From: Candidatus Barnesiella excrementavium
GTDB lineage: Bacteria > Bacteroidota > Bacteroidia > Bacteroidales > Barnesiellaceae
DNA length: 64,000 nucleotides
Direction: 5' to 3'
Assembly (NCBI GenBank): GCA_019115485.1
Contig: DXDM01000059.1
Location: forward strand, 62,001 to 126,000
The notes under the pieces were generated by a model. That model was not told the origin of the DNA and searched no databases. It saw nothing but the letters and a program-made list of their open reading frames with translations. Below are positions 1-7,953 of this stretch, piece by piece. The position numbers were made by a program, and so were the translations under genes. Numbering within the stretch: position 1 is the stretch's first letter; every line of letters begins with the position of its first letter.

Positions 1-138
1 GTTGTTGCCGAGTTTGTTCCGGAGCAGCCACTCAGTGCAATGGTACATGTGAGGCACTCTGATATTTTTAAAGCCTGCGGTTTTTCGCCCGTGAAGAATT
101 GGAAACTGTATGTCAAAATGGAGTACGAGGGGTTATGA
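1..138 (+). CDS. 3' end of an unidentified gene upstream of the ibrAB-like pair
   Basis: The first reading frame is open from the window edge to a TGA at 136-138, giving the last 45 residues of a protein that begins outside the window. The stop overlaps the next gene's ATG in an ATGA arrangement (135-138), so the two are probably translationally coupled. The tail is basic and aromatic, ending in KNWKLYVKMEYEGL. I do not recognise the family. The tight coupling suggests it belongs to the same functional unit as the PAPS-reductase-like and ParB-like genes that follow. Confidence 0.6.
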   Translation, partial: VVAEFVPEQPLSAMVHVRHSDIFKACGFSPVKNWKLYVKMEYEGL

Positions 139-1421
139 ACAGTTTCAGAAACAGCGTGTATGATGTAGCCATGGAGCGACTCGACCGCATATTTACCGAC
201 TTTGACAACGTTTATGTCTCCTTTTCGGGCGGAAAGGATAGCGGGGTGCTGTTGAATCTCTGCATCGATTATCTCCGTCGCAAGCAGCCGGGTCGCCGAC
301 TGGGGGTGTTTCACATCGACTACGAGGTGCAATACCAGGAGACCGTCCGTTATGTCGACAGGGTATTGGCCTCCAACACCGATATATTGGACGTTTATCG
401 GGTGTGCGTGCCCTGCAAGGTGTTGACCTGCACCTCTATGTTTCAGAGCTACTGGCGCCCGTGGGAGGAGTCGAAGCGGGAACTTTGGGTGCGGGAGATG
501 CCCGAAGGGGCCTACACGAGTGAGGATTTCGATTTCTTCACCGATGAGTTGTGGGACTATGAGTTCCAAATCAAATTTGCCGAGTGGCTGCACAAGCGGA
601 AGTCGGCCCAGCGCACCTGTTGCCTGATAGGTATCCGTACTCAGGAGAGTCTGAACCGTTGGCGTACGGTGCACAGCGACCGCAACTATAAAAAGTACAA
701 GGGGCTGAAATGGATTCGCGAGATGAAATATGGCATCTGCAATGCCTACCCCATACACGACTGGCTCACGACCGACATTTGGGTGGCCAACGGCCGCTTC
801 CGTTGGGACTACAACCGTCTCTACGACCTGTACTATCGGGCGGGTGTCCCGCTCGACAAGCAGCGGGTGGCCAGTCCCTTTATCTCGCCGGCCATTTCGA
901 GTTTGCGCCTCTACCGGGCCATCGACCCCGACATGTGGGGCAAGATGATAAGTCGGGTCAACGGGGTGAATTTTGCCGGTCTCTATGGAAACTCTTCGAT
1001 GATGGGGTGGCAATCGATCAAGTTGCCGCCCGGCATGACATGGGAACGGTATCTTCATTTCCTGTTGCAGACCCTGCCCGAGGAGACGCGGTGCAATTAC
1101 CAGCGCAAACTGGCGGTGAGTATCAACTTCTGGCGCGAGAAGGGGGGCTGTCTGGCCGATGAGACTATCGAAAAACTCGAAGCCATGGGCATTCCCATCG
1201 TCGTGGGCGACCACTCCAACTACAAGACCGACAAACGACCTGTAAAGATGGAGTATCTCGACGACATCGACCTGCCCGAATTCAAGGAGTTGCCCACCTT
1301 CAAGCGCATGTGCATCTGCATTCTTAAAAACGACCACACCTGCAAGTATATGGGTTTCTCGCTCAACAAGGTGGAGAAGGAGTTGAAAAATCGAGTTATG
1401 GAAAAGTATAAAACATTGTAG
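135..1421 (+). CDS. IbrA-like PAPS-reductase-family protein (DUF3440 type)
   Basis: This 428-residue protein belongs to the phosphoadenosine-phosphosulfate reductase-like branch of the PP-loop ATP pyrophosphatases. The PP-loop SGGKDSG lies at residues 31-37 directly after a hydrophobic strand. Its length and its ParB-like partner match IbrA of Escherichia coli, which with IbrB activates expression of surface immunoglobulin-binding proteins; the chemistry of the family is not established. A longer open frame from a TTG at 99 exists, but the ATG at 135 has a GAGGGG Shine-Dalgarno just upstream and overlaps the previous stop, so I start there. The next gene begins 5 bases after the stop, indicating an operon. 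A role in regulation or nucleic-acid modification is inferred from the family, not seen. Confidence 0.8.
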   Translation: MNSFRNSVYDVAMERLDRIFTDFDNVYVSFSGGKDSGVLLNLCIDYLRRKQPGRRLGVFHIDYEVQYQETVRYVDRVLASNTDILDVYRVCVPCKVLTCTSMFQSYWRPWEESKRELWVREMPEGAYTSEDFDFFTDELWDYEFQIKFAEWLHKRKSAQRTCCLIGIRTQESLNRWRTVHSDRNYKKYKGLKWIREMKYGICNAYPIHDWLTTDIWVANGRFRWDYNRLYDLYYRAGVPLDKQRVASPFISPAISSLRLYRAIDPDMWGKMISRVNGVNFAGLYGNSSMMGWQSIKLPPGMTWERYLHFLLQTLPEETRCNYQRKLAVSINFWREKGGCLADETIEKLEAMGIPIVVGDHSNYKTDKRPVKMEYLDDIDLPEFKELPTFKRMCICILKNDHTCKYMGFSLNKVEKELKNRVMEKYKTL

Positions 1422-1426
1422 AAGAG

Positions 1427-1939
1427 ATGGAAGCGTATAAAAGTCCGGTTTATCAGGTCATCGCCGTCCCTGTGGAGAAGGTGGTGGCCAATACCTATAA
1501 TCCCAATGTGGTGGCTCCGCCCGAAATGAAATTGCTCGAACTCTCGATTTGGGAGGACGGCTATACGATGCCTTGTGTGTGCTACTACCGGCCCGAGACC
1601 GACCAGTACGAGCTGGTCGACGGCTTTCACCGCTACAAGGTGATGCTCACCTCACCCCGCATCTATGAGCGGGAGAAGGGGCTGTTGCCGGTAGTGGTCA
1701 TCGACAAGGATATCTCGAACCGCATGGCTTCGACCATTCGACACAATCGGGCCCGGGGCATGCATAACGTCGAGTTGATGTGCGAAATCGTTTCGGAGTT
1801 GACCAAGGCCGGAATGTCCGACAGCTGGATTATGAAGAATATCGGCATGGACAAGGACGAGTTGTTGCGCTACAAACAGATTTCGGGGTTGGCCGAACTC
1901 TTTGCCGACAAGGAGTTCAGTCTCACGAAGGAGATATAG
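1427..1939 (+). CDS. IbrB-like ParB/sulfiredoxin-fold protein
   Basis: This 170-residue protein has the ParB N-terminal-like fold: an NTYNPN turn at residues 22-27, a regulatory strand, then VDGFHRY at 64-70 in the place of the phosphate-binding GERR-type box, and HNRARG near residue 105. It ends soon after a helix-turn-helix-like stretch (SDSWIMKNIGMDKDELLRY), like IbrB of E. coli and unlike chromosome-partition ParB, which is longer and carries a dimerisation domain. It follows the PAPS-reductase-like gene by 5 bases and ends just before a strong hairpin. The pair probably acts together; whether it regulates transcription or processes nucleic acid is not shown by the sequence. Confidence 0.75.
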   Translation: MEAYKSPVYQVIAVPVEKVVANTYNPNVVAPPEMKLLELSIWEDGYTMPCVCYYRPETDQYELVDGFHRYKVMLTSPRIYEREKGLLPVVVIDKDISNRMASTIRHNRARGMHNVELMCEIVSELTKAGMSDSWIMKNIGMDKDELLRYKQISGLAELFADKEFSLTKEI

Positions 1940-1972
1940 CGGGCGGCCTGGCTGTCGGGCGGTTTGGTGAAA

Positions 1973-2015
1973 ACGACAAGGGCTGTATCCCACAACGGGG
2001 TACAGCCCTTGTCGT
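1973..2015. terminator. Bidirectional terminator-like hairpin
   Basis: A perfect 15-bp inverted repeat (1973-1987 and 2001-2015) with a 13-base loop lies between two convergent genes, the ibrB-like gene and the metallo-beta-lactamase-fold lipoprotein gene. No long T-run follows on either side. Confidence 0.7.
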
Positions 2016-2056
2016 ATGTGGTCCGGCGACACTCGTCCGAGTGCGGGGATGTGGGG

Positions 2057-2911
2057 TTATTTCGCATGACCTGCCGGCTGGTGCATACCGGCCAGGAACA
2101 GGTGGTTCTGACGGGCGTAGTCGATGAAATAACGCCGTTTCTGGATAGCCGCTTGCGGGTCCATGTCGTAGGCGGCGCAAATCTCGGGGTGAGCCAGTTG
2201 CAGGGCGGCACCATGCACCAGGTCGCCGGCGATGATAAATTTACCTGCCTGGTAGGCTGTATGTCCCGGGGTGTGTCCCGCGCAGTCGAGGGCAACAACC
2301 CCGCAGGGCAGCGTGTCGCCATAGGCCACGAGGTGCAGGCGATCCTTGTAGGCCTCCATCGTAGCCACAACCTGAGTCTTCTTTTCGTCGGGCATCTGTA
2401 TCCAGGCATCATACTCCTGCTGGGTGGCATAGACTTCGGCCCGAGGGAATACCACCGAGTCGCCCTTCATCATGCCGCCGATGTGGTCGCCATGGAAGTG
2501 GGTCAGGTAGAGGTAGTCGATGTCGGCCGGAGTGACTCCGACGGCCGACAGATTGGTGAGCAGCCGGCTGTCGGGGGCGCCCATGCCCGTGTCGAACAAG
2601 ATGCGTTTGCCGTCGATTTCAAGCAGGAAGGTGCTGATCGATGCGGGAACGCCCTGGCTGATTCCCAGGCTGTCGATGAGCTCCTGCGGCAGTTCGCCGA
2701 AGAGGCTCAACTGCATCAGCCGTTCCTGGGCATTGTCTCTGATTTGGGTCAGTTTCATACCGTCGCACACGGTAGTGATACTGTCGGTGCAGGCAAAGAG
2801 GGCCTGCTCTTCGTCGGTGGCAGAAGCTTGTTTCTGCGACTGGCTGCACCCGCCTGCGCACATCGCGGCCAGCAGCACGCCCGACCATAAGAAGATACCT
2901 TTTCTAATCAT
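2057..2911 (-). CDS. MBL-fold metallo-hydrolase, predicted lipoprotein
   Basis: The product is 284 residues. The N-terminus is a lipoprotein signal with an AGGC lipobox at Cys22, so it is predicted to be lipid-anchored. The metallo-beta-lactamase fold is shown by HFHGDHIGG at about 137-145, the DTGMGAPDS strand before it, a GHTPGHT motif and AGDLVHG further on, and a late GMHQPAGH segment. These supply the two-metal His/Asp ligands of the family. The substrate cannot be told; relatives include lactonases and esterases. It is a single-gene unit, convergent with the ibrB-like gene and upstream of galE on the same strand with 157 bases between. Confidence 0.85.
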   Translation of the reverse strand: MIRKGIFLWSGVLLAAMCAGGCSQSQKQASATDEEQALFACTDSITTVCDGMKLTQIRDNAQERLMQLSLFGELPQELIDSLGISQGVPASISTFLLEIDGKRILFDTGMGAPDSRLLTNLSAVGVTPADIDYLYLTHFHGDHIGGMMKGDSVVFPRAEVYATQQEYDAWIQMPDEKKTQVVATMEAYKDRLHLVAYGDTLPCGVVALDCAGHTPGHTAYQAGKFIIAGDLVHGAALQLAHPEICAAYDMDPQAAIQKRRYFIDYARQNHLFLAGMHQPAGHAK

Positions 2912-3013
2912 ACGATGGGTTGTTTAATAGTTCTTTTCGATGGAGCAAAATAAGACATTTCATGCGCTTTGTCAAGAGGGGGAGGTTCCCTTTTTGTCGA
3001 GGTACAAAGCAAG

Positions 3014-3043
3014 AAGCGAGACTCGCCTGGGCCAGTCTCGCTT
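3014..3043 (-). terminator. Terminator-like hairpin downstream of galE
   Basis: A perfect 10-bp stem (3014-3023 with 3034-3043) and a 10-base loop lie 25 bases past the galE stop. On the minus strand it is followed by a weakly T-rich stretch. Confidence 0.55.
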
Positions 3044-3068
3044 CCTGTATGAGATAGAAGAGTATCGA

Positions 3069-4103
3069 TTACATGATGCCTCTTTCACGCAGTTTCAACT
3101 GCCATTTCCAGGCCGAAGCCAGCGTGTCTTCGATACCTGTTTCGGCTGTCCAGCCCAGCACCTTGTTGGCTTTTGCGGGGTTGGCCCACACCTGTTCGAT
3201 GTCGCCTTCGCGACGGCCCACGATTTTGTGGGGAACCTTCACTCCCGTAGCCTTTTCAAAGGCGTGGATCAGTTCGAGTACCGATACGCCGCGGCCTGTG
3301 CCCAGGTTGAAGATTTCGATAGCCTCGGGCGATTTCTTTTCGAGCATGCGGTTCATGGCAATCACGTGAGCCTTGGCCAGGTCGACCACGTTGATGTAGT
3401 CGCGAATGCACGACCCGTCGGGCGTGTTATAGTCGTCGCCGAATACGCTCAGCTCCTTGCGGATACCGATAGCCGCCTGGGTGAGGTAGGGAATGAGGTT
3501 TTGGGGAACACCGTTGGGCAACTCGCCGATTTCGGCACTGGGGTGAGCTCCGATGGGGTTGAAGTAGCGGAGGATAATCGATTTGAACGGAGCGTTGGCG
3601 TGGAGCGTGTCTTTGATAATCTCCTCGCTGATCTGTTTCGTGTTGCCGTAGGGCGACAGGGCCGGTTTGATGGGTGCCGTTTCGTCGACCGGCAGCACGT
3701 CGGGTTGGCCGTAGACCGTGCACGACGACGAGAAGACGATGCCCTCTACGCCAAACTCGGGCATGAGCGTGAGCAGATTGATGAGCGACAGCAGGTTGTT
3801 GCGGTAGTAGAGCAACGGTTTCTGTACCGATTCGCCCACCGCCTTGCTGGCAGCGAAGTGGATAATGCCCTTGATGCCCGGGTTATCCTGGAAGAGTTTG
3901 CGCAGCGCTTCGATGTCGGTACAGTCGGCCTGTACGAATGTGGGACGCACGCCCGTAATGTGCTCGATGCCATCGAGTACCTCGATGTTCGAGTTGGACA
4001 AATTATCGATAATAACAACTTCGTAGCCTGCGTTTTGCAGCTCTACGGTCGAGTGGGAGCCGATGTAACCCGTTCCCCCGGTAACCAAAATCTTTCCTTT
4101 CAT
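3069..4103 (-). CDS. galE: UDP-glucose 4-epimerase
   Basis: GalE interconverts UDP-glucose and UDP-galactose in the Leloir pathway and supplies UDP-galactose for surface glycans. The 344-residue length is typical. The Rossmann NAD-binding motif GGTGYIGSH is at residues 9-17, the catalytic Ser is in SSSCTVYG (about 125-132), and the catalytic Tyr152 and Lys156 are in SPYGNTK. The sugar-nucleotide region with GTGRGVSVLEL is also present. It appears to be monocistronic. A TATCTTTG -7 box on the minus strand (4145 to 4138) lies about 35 bases upstream of the start, but no clear -33 box goes with it. Confidence 0.97.
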   Translation of the reverse strand: MKGKILVTGGTGYIGSHSTVELQNAGYEVVIIDNLSNSNIEVLDGIEHITGVRPTFVQADCTDIEALRKLFQDNPGIKGIIHFAASKAVGESVQKPLLYYRNNLLSLINLLTLMPEFGVEGIVFSSSCTVYGQPDVLPVDETAPIKPALSPYGNTKQISEEIIKDTLHANAPFKSIILRYFNPIGAHPSAEIGELPNGVPQNLIPYLTQAAIGIRKELSVFGDDYNTPDGSCIRDYINVVDLAKAHVIAMNRMLEKKSPEAIEIFNLGTGRGVSVLELIHAFEKATGVKVPHKIVGRREGDIEQVWANPAKANKVLGWTAETGIEDTLASAWKWQLKLRERGIM

Positions 4104-4444
4104 GACGATAGGTGTGTTTTTTATTTGTTCTGAGCTACAAAGATATAAAAAGACGAATGGAAAGGGGTATGTTCCCTTGAATTTTTTTGTTGTTCACTCT
4201 TGTTTTAAGACATAAGGAAGAGTGCCGGAGAGAGGTGGTGCTGTTTAATCCGTTATTAGATATAGTGCCTTCCCTCATTCGTCAAAGGAAAACAGCGAGA
4301 ATTTGTTCGGAATAATTGAGTAAGCTATTGTGCATTAGAAAATAATATGCTAACTTTGCCCCGCTTTTTGAAAATTCCGTGTGATGGGAAATTAAGGAGC
4401 AAGAGAAAACCACTTAATTTTGAGTAACACAAAACCACAAAACA
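4104..4444. other. Intergenic region between divergent galE and rplY
   Basis: These 341 bases hold the galE -7 box near 4138-4145 (minus) and the rplY promoter at 4328-4358 (plus). The middle part, about 4160-4320, shows no gene and no hairpin that I can support. Confidence 0.6.
4328..4358 (+). promoter_or_regulatory. rplY operon promoter (Bacteroidales type)
   Basis: A TTG at 4328-4330, a 20-base spacer and TAACTTTG at 4351-4358 match the -33/-7 consensus of the major Bacteroidales sigma factor. The untranslated leader to the rplY start would be about 80 bases. Confidence 0.75.
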
Positions 4445-5095
4445 ATGAAAACATTCCAACTGAATGGTACGGCCCGTACCGATCTGGGCAAGAAAGCTGT
4501 TAAAGAGTTGCGTAAACAAAACCTGATTCCCGCCGTGCTCAATGGTGGCGAACTGGTTGACCTGCCTTATACCGGTACGCTGAAACCCTGCGAGAAACTG
4601 GTAGAACTTACCGGCGGTAAAAAAGGTATCATTGTTACCGACTTTACAGTAACCAAAGACTCTGTTCGCAAACTGGTTTACACTCCCGATATCTTTGCCG
4701 TAGAGCTGAACATCGACGGTGAGAAGAAGATGGCCGTTTTGAAAGACCTCCAATTCCACCCCGTAACCGACAATATCCTGCACATGGATTTCCTCGAAGT
4801 AACCGACAAGAAACCGGTTGTGATGGAAGTTCCCGTTCAACTCGAAGGTCACTCCGAAGGTGTGCGTGCCGGTGGTAAACTGAGCCTCTCGATGAGAAAA
4901 CTCAAAGTAAAAGCCATCTACACCAATATCCCCGAGCGTCTGGTAATCAACATCGACAACCTGGGATTGGGCAAGACGCTGCAAGTAGGCGACCTCCACT
5001 TCGAGGGTCTCGAACTGATGAACGCCAAGAACGCCGTGGTTTGCGCCGTCAATTTGACTCGTGCCGCCCGTGGTGCTCAGGCTAAACAAGACTAA
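4445..5095 (+). CDS. rplY: 50S ribosomal protein L25/general stress protein Ctc
   Basis: The 216-residue length marks the long TL5/Ctc form: an N-terminal 5S-rRNA-binding L25 domain (about residues 1-95) plus a C-terminal beta domain, against 94 residues for E. coli L25. The start MKTFQLNGTARTDLGKKAVK is typical, with the RNA-binding loop near the N-terminus. It is the first gene of a compact operon with pth and an S4-domain gene, an arrangement that groups ribosome assembly and translation-rescue functions. The start is unambiguous; an AACAAA-rich leader precedes the ATG and there is no strong Shine-Dalgarno, which is common in this phylum. Confidence 0.96.
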   Translation: MKTFQLNGTARTDLGKKAVKELRKQNLIPAVLNGGELVDLPYTGTLKPCEKLVELTGGKKGIIVTDFTVTKDSVRKLVYTPDIFAVELNIDGEKKMAVLKDLQFHPVTDNILHMDFLEVTDKKPVVMEVPVQLEGHSEGVRAGGKLSLSMRKLKVKAIYTNIPERLVINIDNLGLGKTLQVGDLHFEGLELMNAKNAVVCAVNLTRAARGAQAKQD

Positions 5096-5117
5096 TCACC
5101 CCCCCATCTGTGTATAG

Positions 5118-5681
5118 ATGAAATATCTGATTGTAGGGCTGGGTAATATCGGTTACGAATACGAGAACACCCGGCATAACATAGGATTCAGAGTATTGGA
5201 CGCCTTGGCTAAGGCGTCCAATCTCGTTTTTACCGACGGCCGTTACGGCGCCACCTGCGAGTTGCGCATCAAGGGACGTACCCTCGTGCTGCTTAAACCC
5301 TCGACCTATATGAACCTGAGCGGCAATGCCGTGCGCTACTGGCTGCAAAAGGAGAATATCCCCATCGAAAACCTGCTTGTCGTGGTCGACGACTTGGCAC
5401 TCCCCTTCGGTACCCTGCGGCTGAAACCCAAGGGCAGCGATGCCGGGCACAACGGGTTGAAGCACATCTGCGCTACGCTGGGTACTCAGGAGTATGCCCG
5501 GTTGCGCTTCGGAATAGGCAACGAATTCCCGCGCGGTGGTCAGGTCGATTTCGTGCTGGGAGCCTTTCCCCCTGAGCAAGAGGCCGAACTGCCCGAGAAA
5601 CTGGAACGGGCCGGCGAGATTATCAAGAGTTTCTGTCTGGCCGGTGTGCAGCAGACCATGAACCAGTACAACAACAAATAG
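5118..5681 (+). CDS. pth: Peptidyl-tRNA hydrolase
   Basis: Pth releases the peptide from peptidyl-tRNAs that drop off the ribosome, freeing the tRNA. The 187-residue protein has the family landmarks: [20 protein letters not shown] with the catalytic His at about residue 21 and the conserved Asn, a [11 protein letters not shown] segment, and [11 protein letters not shown] with the catalytic Asp. It lies 22 bases after rplY and 5 bases before the S4-domain gene, so the three are very likely co-transcribed. Confidence 0.97.
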   Translation: MKYLIVGLGNIGYEYENTRHNIGFRVLDALAKASNLVFTDGRYGATCELRIKGRTLVLLKPSTYMNLSGNAVRYWLQKENIPIENLLVVVDDLALPFGTLRLKPKGSDAGHNGLKHICATLGTQEYARLRFGIGNEFPRGGQVDFVLGAFPPEQEAELPEKLERAGEIIKSFCLAGVQQTMNQYNNK

Positions 5682-5686
5682 GAGCT

Positions 5687-6136
5687 ATGGCAAAAGAGGA
5701 GGTAAGAATCGACAAGTTCATGTGGGCTACCCGCATCTTCAAGACCCGCACCATTGCCACCGAAGCCTGCAAGAAGGGTCGGGTGATGGTCGACGGCGTG
5801 GGGGTGAAACCTTCGCGCACGGTCAAGGTGGGCGATACGATACAGGTGCGCAAGCCGCCCGTGACCTACTCGTTCAAGATACTGGCCTTGGCCGAGAACC
5901 GCATGGGAGCCAAGCTGGTGCCCGGCTATCTCGAAAACATCACGCCGCCTGAACAGTACGAACTGCTCGACATGGTGCGCATCAGCGGCTTTGTCAACCG
6001 GCAGAAGGGGCTGGGACGCCCCACGAAGCGCGACGGCCGGCAGATGGCCCAGTTCCTCGAATCGCAGTATGCCGACGATGGGTTCGATTTTGATTTCGAT
6101 TTCGATGACGACATCGACGACGATGACGTTGAATGA
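5687..6136 (+). CDS. S4-domain RNA-binding protein, Hsp15-like
   Basis: The 149-residue protein carries one S4 domain at about residues 5-65 (VRIDKFMWATRIFKTRTIA onward, with GRVMVDGVGVKPSRTVKVGD), the same layout as Hsp15 (HslR), which binds 50S subunits carrying stalled nascent chains. This function fits the neighbouring pth. The last 25 residues are an acidic run of Asp and Phe (DDGFDFDFDFDDDIDDDDVE), which is unusual for an RNA-binding protein and may modulate binding. The start 5 bases after the pth stop is well supported. Confidence 0.88.
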   Translation: MAKEEVRIDKFMWATRIFKTRTIATEACKKGRVMVDGVGVKPSRTVKVGDTIQVRKPPVTYSFKILALAENRMGAKLVPGYLENITPPEQYELLDMVRISGFVNRQKGLGRPTKRDGRQMAQFLESQYADDGFDFDFDFDDDIDDDDVE

Positions 6137-6205
6137 TTTTATTAAATATCTTTAAATTCTGCCCGAAAGGGAGACTCCCTTTACCCGAATCCGTCCAATC
6201 GGGCT

Positions 6206-6213
6206 TACCTTTG
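6206..6213 (+). promoter_or_regulatory. -7 box upstream of the metal-efflux cluster
   Basis: TACCTTTG matches the TAnnTTTG consensus 20 bases before the small histidine-rich gene. A TTTA at 6180-6183 is the only -33 candidate, so the call rests mainly on the -7 box. Confidence 0.5.
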
Positions 6214-6233
6214 CCGTTGTAAAACCAATCGGT

Positions 6234-6638
6234 ATGTGGGCAAAAAGGCTGAAAATAATCTTCTTGTTGCTGGCGGGTTGCTTGGGAATCCTCTCGACGG
6301 TACTCCCTCACCATCACCACGCCAACGGCATGATATGCCTCGAACTTACGTTGCCCGGTTGCGACGACTCCCATTCTAAAACGACCGATGAAGACCCGCG
6401 CGATTGCACCGGGTGCAGTTGGTTTGCTTACAAGATTCCGGTCGATTTGACTTCGCTTCATCAGCATCTCACCTTGAAATTTGCCCCGGTCAAAATCTTG
6501 TTGGGCACGTGGGCCGTGCTGACTGATTGGGTGGCCGATACCCCCGACGAGGCTCCCGCATGGAGCGTTTATGTCGAGCGGCTTCATACGGCCGTTTTTC
6601 TCAAAACCCTCGGACTGAGGGCCCCTCCCGTTGCATAG
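6234..6638 (+). CDS. Small histidine-rich exported protein beside the RND operon (DUF6769-like)
   Basis: This 134-residue protein starts with a hydrophobic signal or anchor (about residues 8-25) followed at once by LPHHHHANG, a four-histidine cluster, and later three cysteines in ICLELTLPGCDD and DCTGCSW. The composition suggests periplasmic metal binding. I recognise it tentatively as the DUF6769 family, which is found in Bacteroidetes beside heavy-metal efflux genes, as here (the adaptor gene begins 118 bases downstream). A role as metal chaperone or sensor is inference. The gap to the next gene contains a short inverted repeat (GTGCCG and CGGCAC near 6695-6720). Confidence 0.65.
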   Translation: MWAKRLKIIFLLLAGCLGILSTVLPHHHHANGMICLELTLPGCDDSHSKTTDEDPRDCTGCSWFAYKIPVDLTSLHQHLTLKFAPVKILLGTWAVLTDWVADTPDEAPAWSVYVERLHTAVFLKTLGLRAPPVA

Positions 6639-6756
6639 GTATATAAACCGAACCGATTCCTCCCGGCTGTGAAAAGTCGTGGAGCGATGCGATTGTGCCG
6701 CCTGCGAGAAGAGTCGGCACGGTCGGAATATATTTTCTCACATTAAATATATACCT

Positions 6757-7941
6757 ATGAAACGAACGATTTTATTGACTATTACCATTTTATCCTATAT
6801 TTTGTGGAGCTGCTCCGGTTCGTCGTCGCATGAAGCACATCAGCACAGCGACCACATCGAGGAGCACGACCACGAACACAGTGAAAGCGAAGGGCACGAC
6901 CATGCCGCCGAAGGCCATGGCGACGAAATTATCCTGAAAAAAGCCGAAGCCGAGGCCATCGGTCTCACCACCAAAACCATGAAACCCGAGCGTTTCCACA
7001 GTGTGATTCCCTGCTCGGGGACCCTCTCGGCCGCTCAGGGCGACGAGATGACGGTGGTTGCTCCCGTTGCCGGAGTGGTATCGTTGGCCGGACGGCACAT
7101 TGCCGACGGTAGTCAGGTGGGCAAAGGGAGTGTGCTGCTGCACCTCTCGTCCAAAAGACTGGCGGCCGGCGACCCGGCCAGCAAGGCTTATATCGACTAT
7201 GAGACGGCTCGCAAGGCCTACGAGCGGGCCGGCGAACTGGTGAAAGATCAGATTATCTCGCGGCAGGAGTATGAACAGACCGCCCGCGACTACGAGACCG
7301 CCCGGCTCGCCTACGAGGCGATGGGGGGCAGTCGCTCGGGTAGTGCCGTGCAGGCGCCCATGACCGGCTATTTGAAAAATATTCTGGTGAGCGACGGTGA
7401 TTTTGTGGAGATGGGACAGCCGCTGATGACCCTCTCGCAGAACCGCCGCTTGCAGTTGCGGGCCGAGGTGCCTCAGCGCTATTACAAGGAGTTGCCCACC
7501 ATCGTGACGGCCAACTTTAAAACTACCTACGACGACCGGGTCTACGACCTCACCCAACTCAACGGCAAGTTGCTCAGCTACGGTCGCGGTACCTTGGCGG
7601 GTGGAGCTTATGTGCCCGTGGTCTTCGAACTCGACAACCGGGGCGAGGTGGTTCCCGGGGCCTGTGTCGAGGTCTATCTGCGTTCGTCGGCCGTCGACAA
7701 TGCTCTGGTTGTACCCGTCTCGGCCCTCACCGAGGAGCAGGGACTCTACTTTGTCTACCTGCGTCTCGACGAGGAGGGGTATAAGAAGCAAGAGGTGTCG
7801 ATAGGCGACACCGATGGGGCCAATGTGCGCATTCTTTCGGGCCTGCACGAGGGCGACCGCGTGGTGACCCGCGGGGTCTATCAGGTGAAACTGGCCGCCA
7901 ACAGCGGCGTCATTCCCGAAGGCCATTCCCACAACCACTAA
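6757..7941 (+). CDS. Efflux RND transporter periplasmic adaptor (CusB/CzcB-like)
   Basis: This is the membrane-fusion subunit that links an inner-membrane RND pump to an outer-membrane channel. An open frame extends upstream to 6679, but the ATG at 6757 gives a proper lipoprotein signal with LWSC at Cys19, so I start there (394 residues). Residues 20-55 are very rich in His, Glu and Asp, and the C-terminus ends in GHSHNH; both are typical of heavy-metal adaptors and suggest metal binding in the periplasm. The lipoyl/barrel-sandwich halves, the alpha-hairpin (about 130-185) and the beta-barrel region follow. It is 12 bases ahead of the pump gene. Zn/Co/Cd versus Cu/Ag cannot be settled. Confidence 0.9.
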   Translation: MKRTILLTITILSYILWSCSGSSSHEAHQHSDHIEEHDHEHSESEGHDHAAEGHGDEIILKKAEAEAIGLTTKTMKPERFHSVIPCSGTLSAAQGDEMTVVAPVAGVVSLAGRHIADGSQVGKGSVLLHLSSKRLAAGDPASKAYIDYETARKAYERAGELVKDQIISRQEYEQTARDYETARLAYEAMGGSRSGSAVQAPMTGYLKNILVSDGDFVEMGQPLMTLSQNRRLQLRAEVPQRYYKELPTIVTANFKTTYDDRVYDLTQLNGKLLSYGRGTLAGGAYVPVVFELDNRGEVVPGACVEVYLRSSAVDNALVVPVSALTEEQGLYFVYLRLDEEGYKKQEVSIGDTDGANVRILSGLHEGDRVVTRGVYQVKLAANSGVIPEGHSHNH

Positions 7942-7953
7942 TATCCCGCAGCC

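Noticed and set aside
2940-4133. A 397-codon plus-strand frame opposite galE
   Set aside because: Antisense to an unambiguous epimerase; its first residues come from an intergenic hairpin region.
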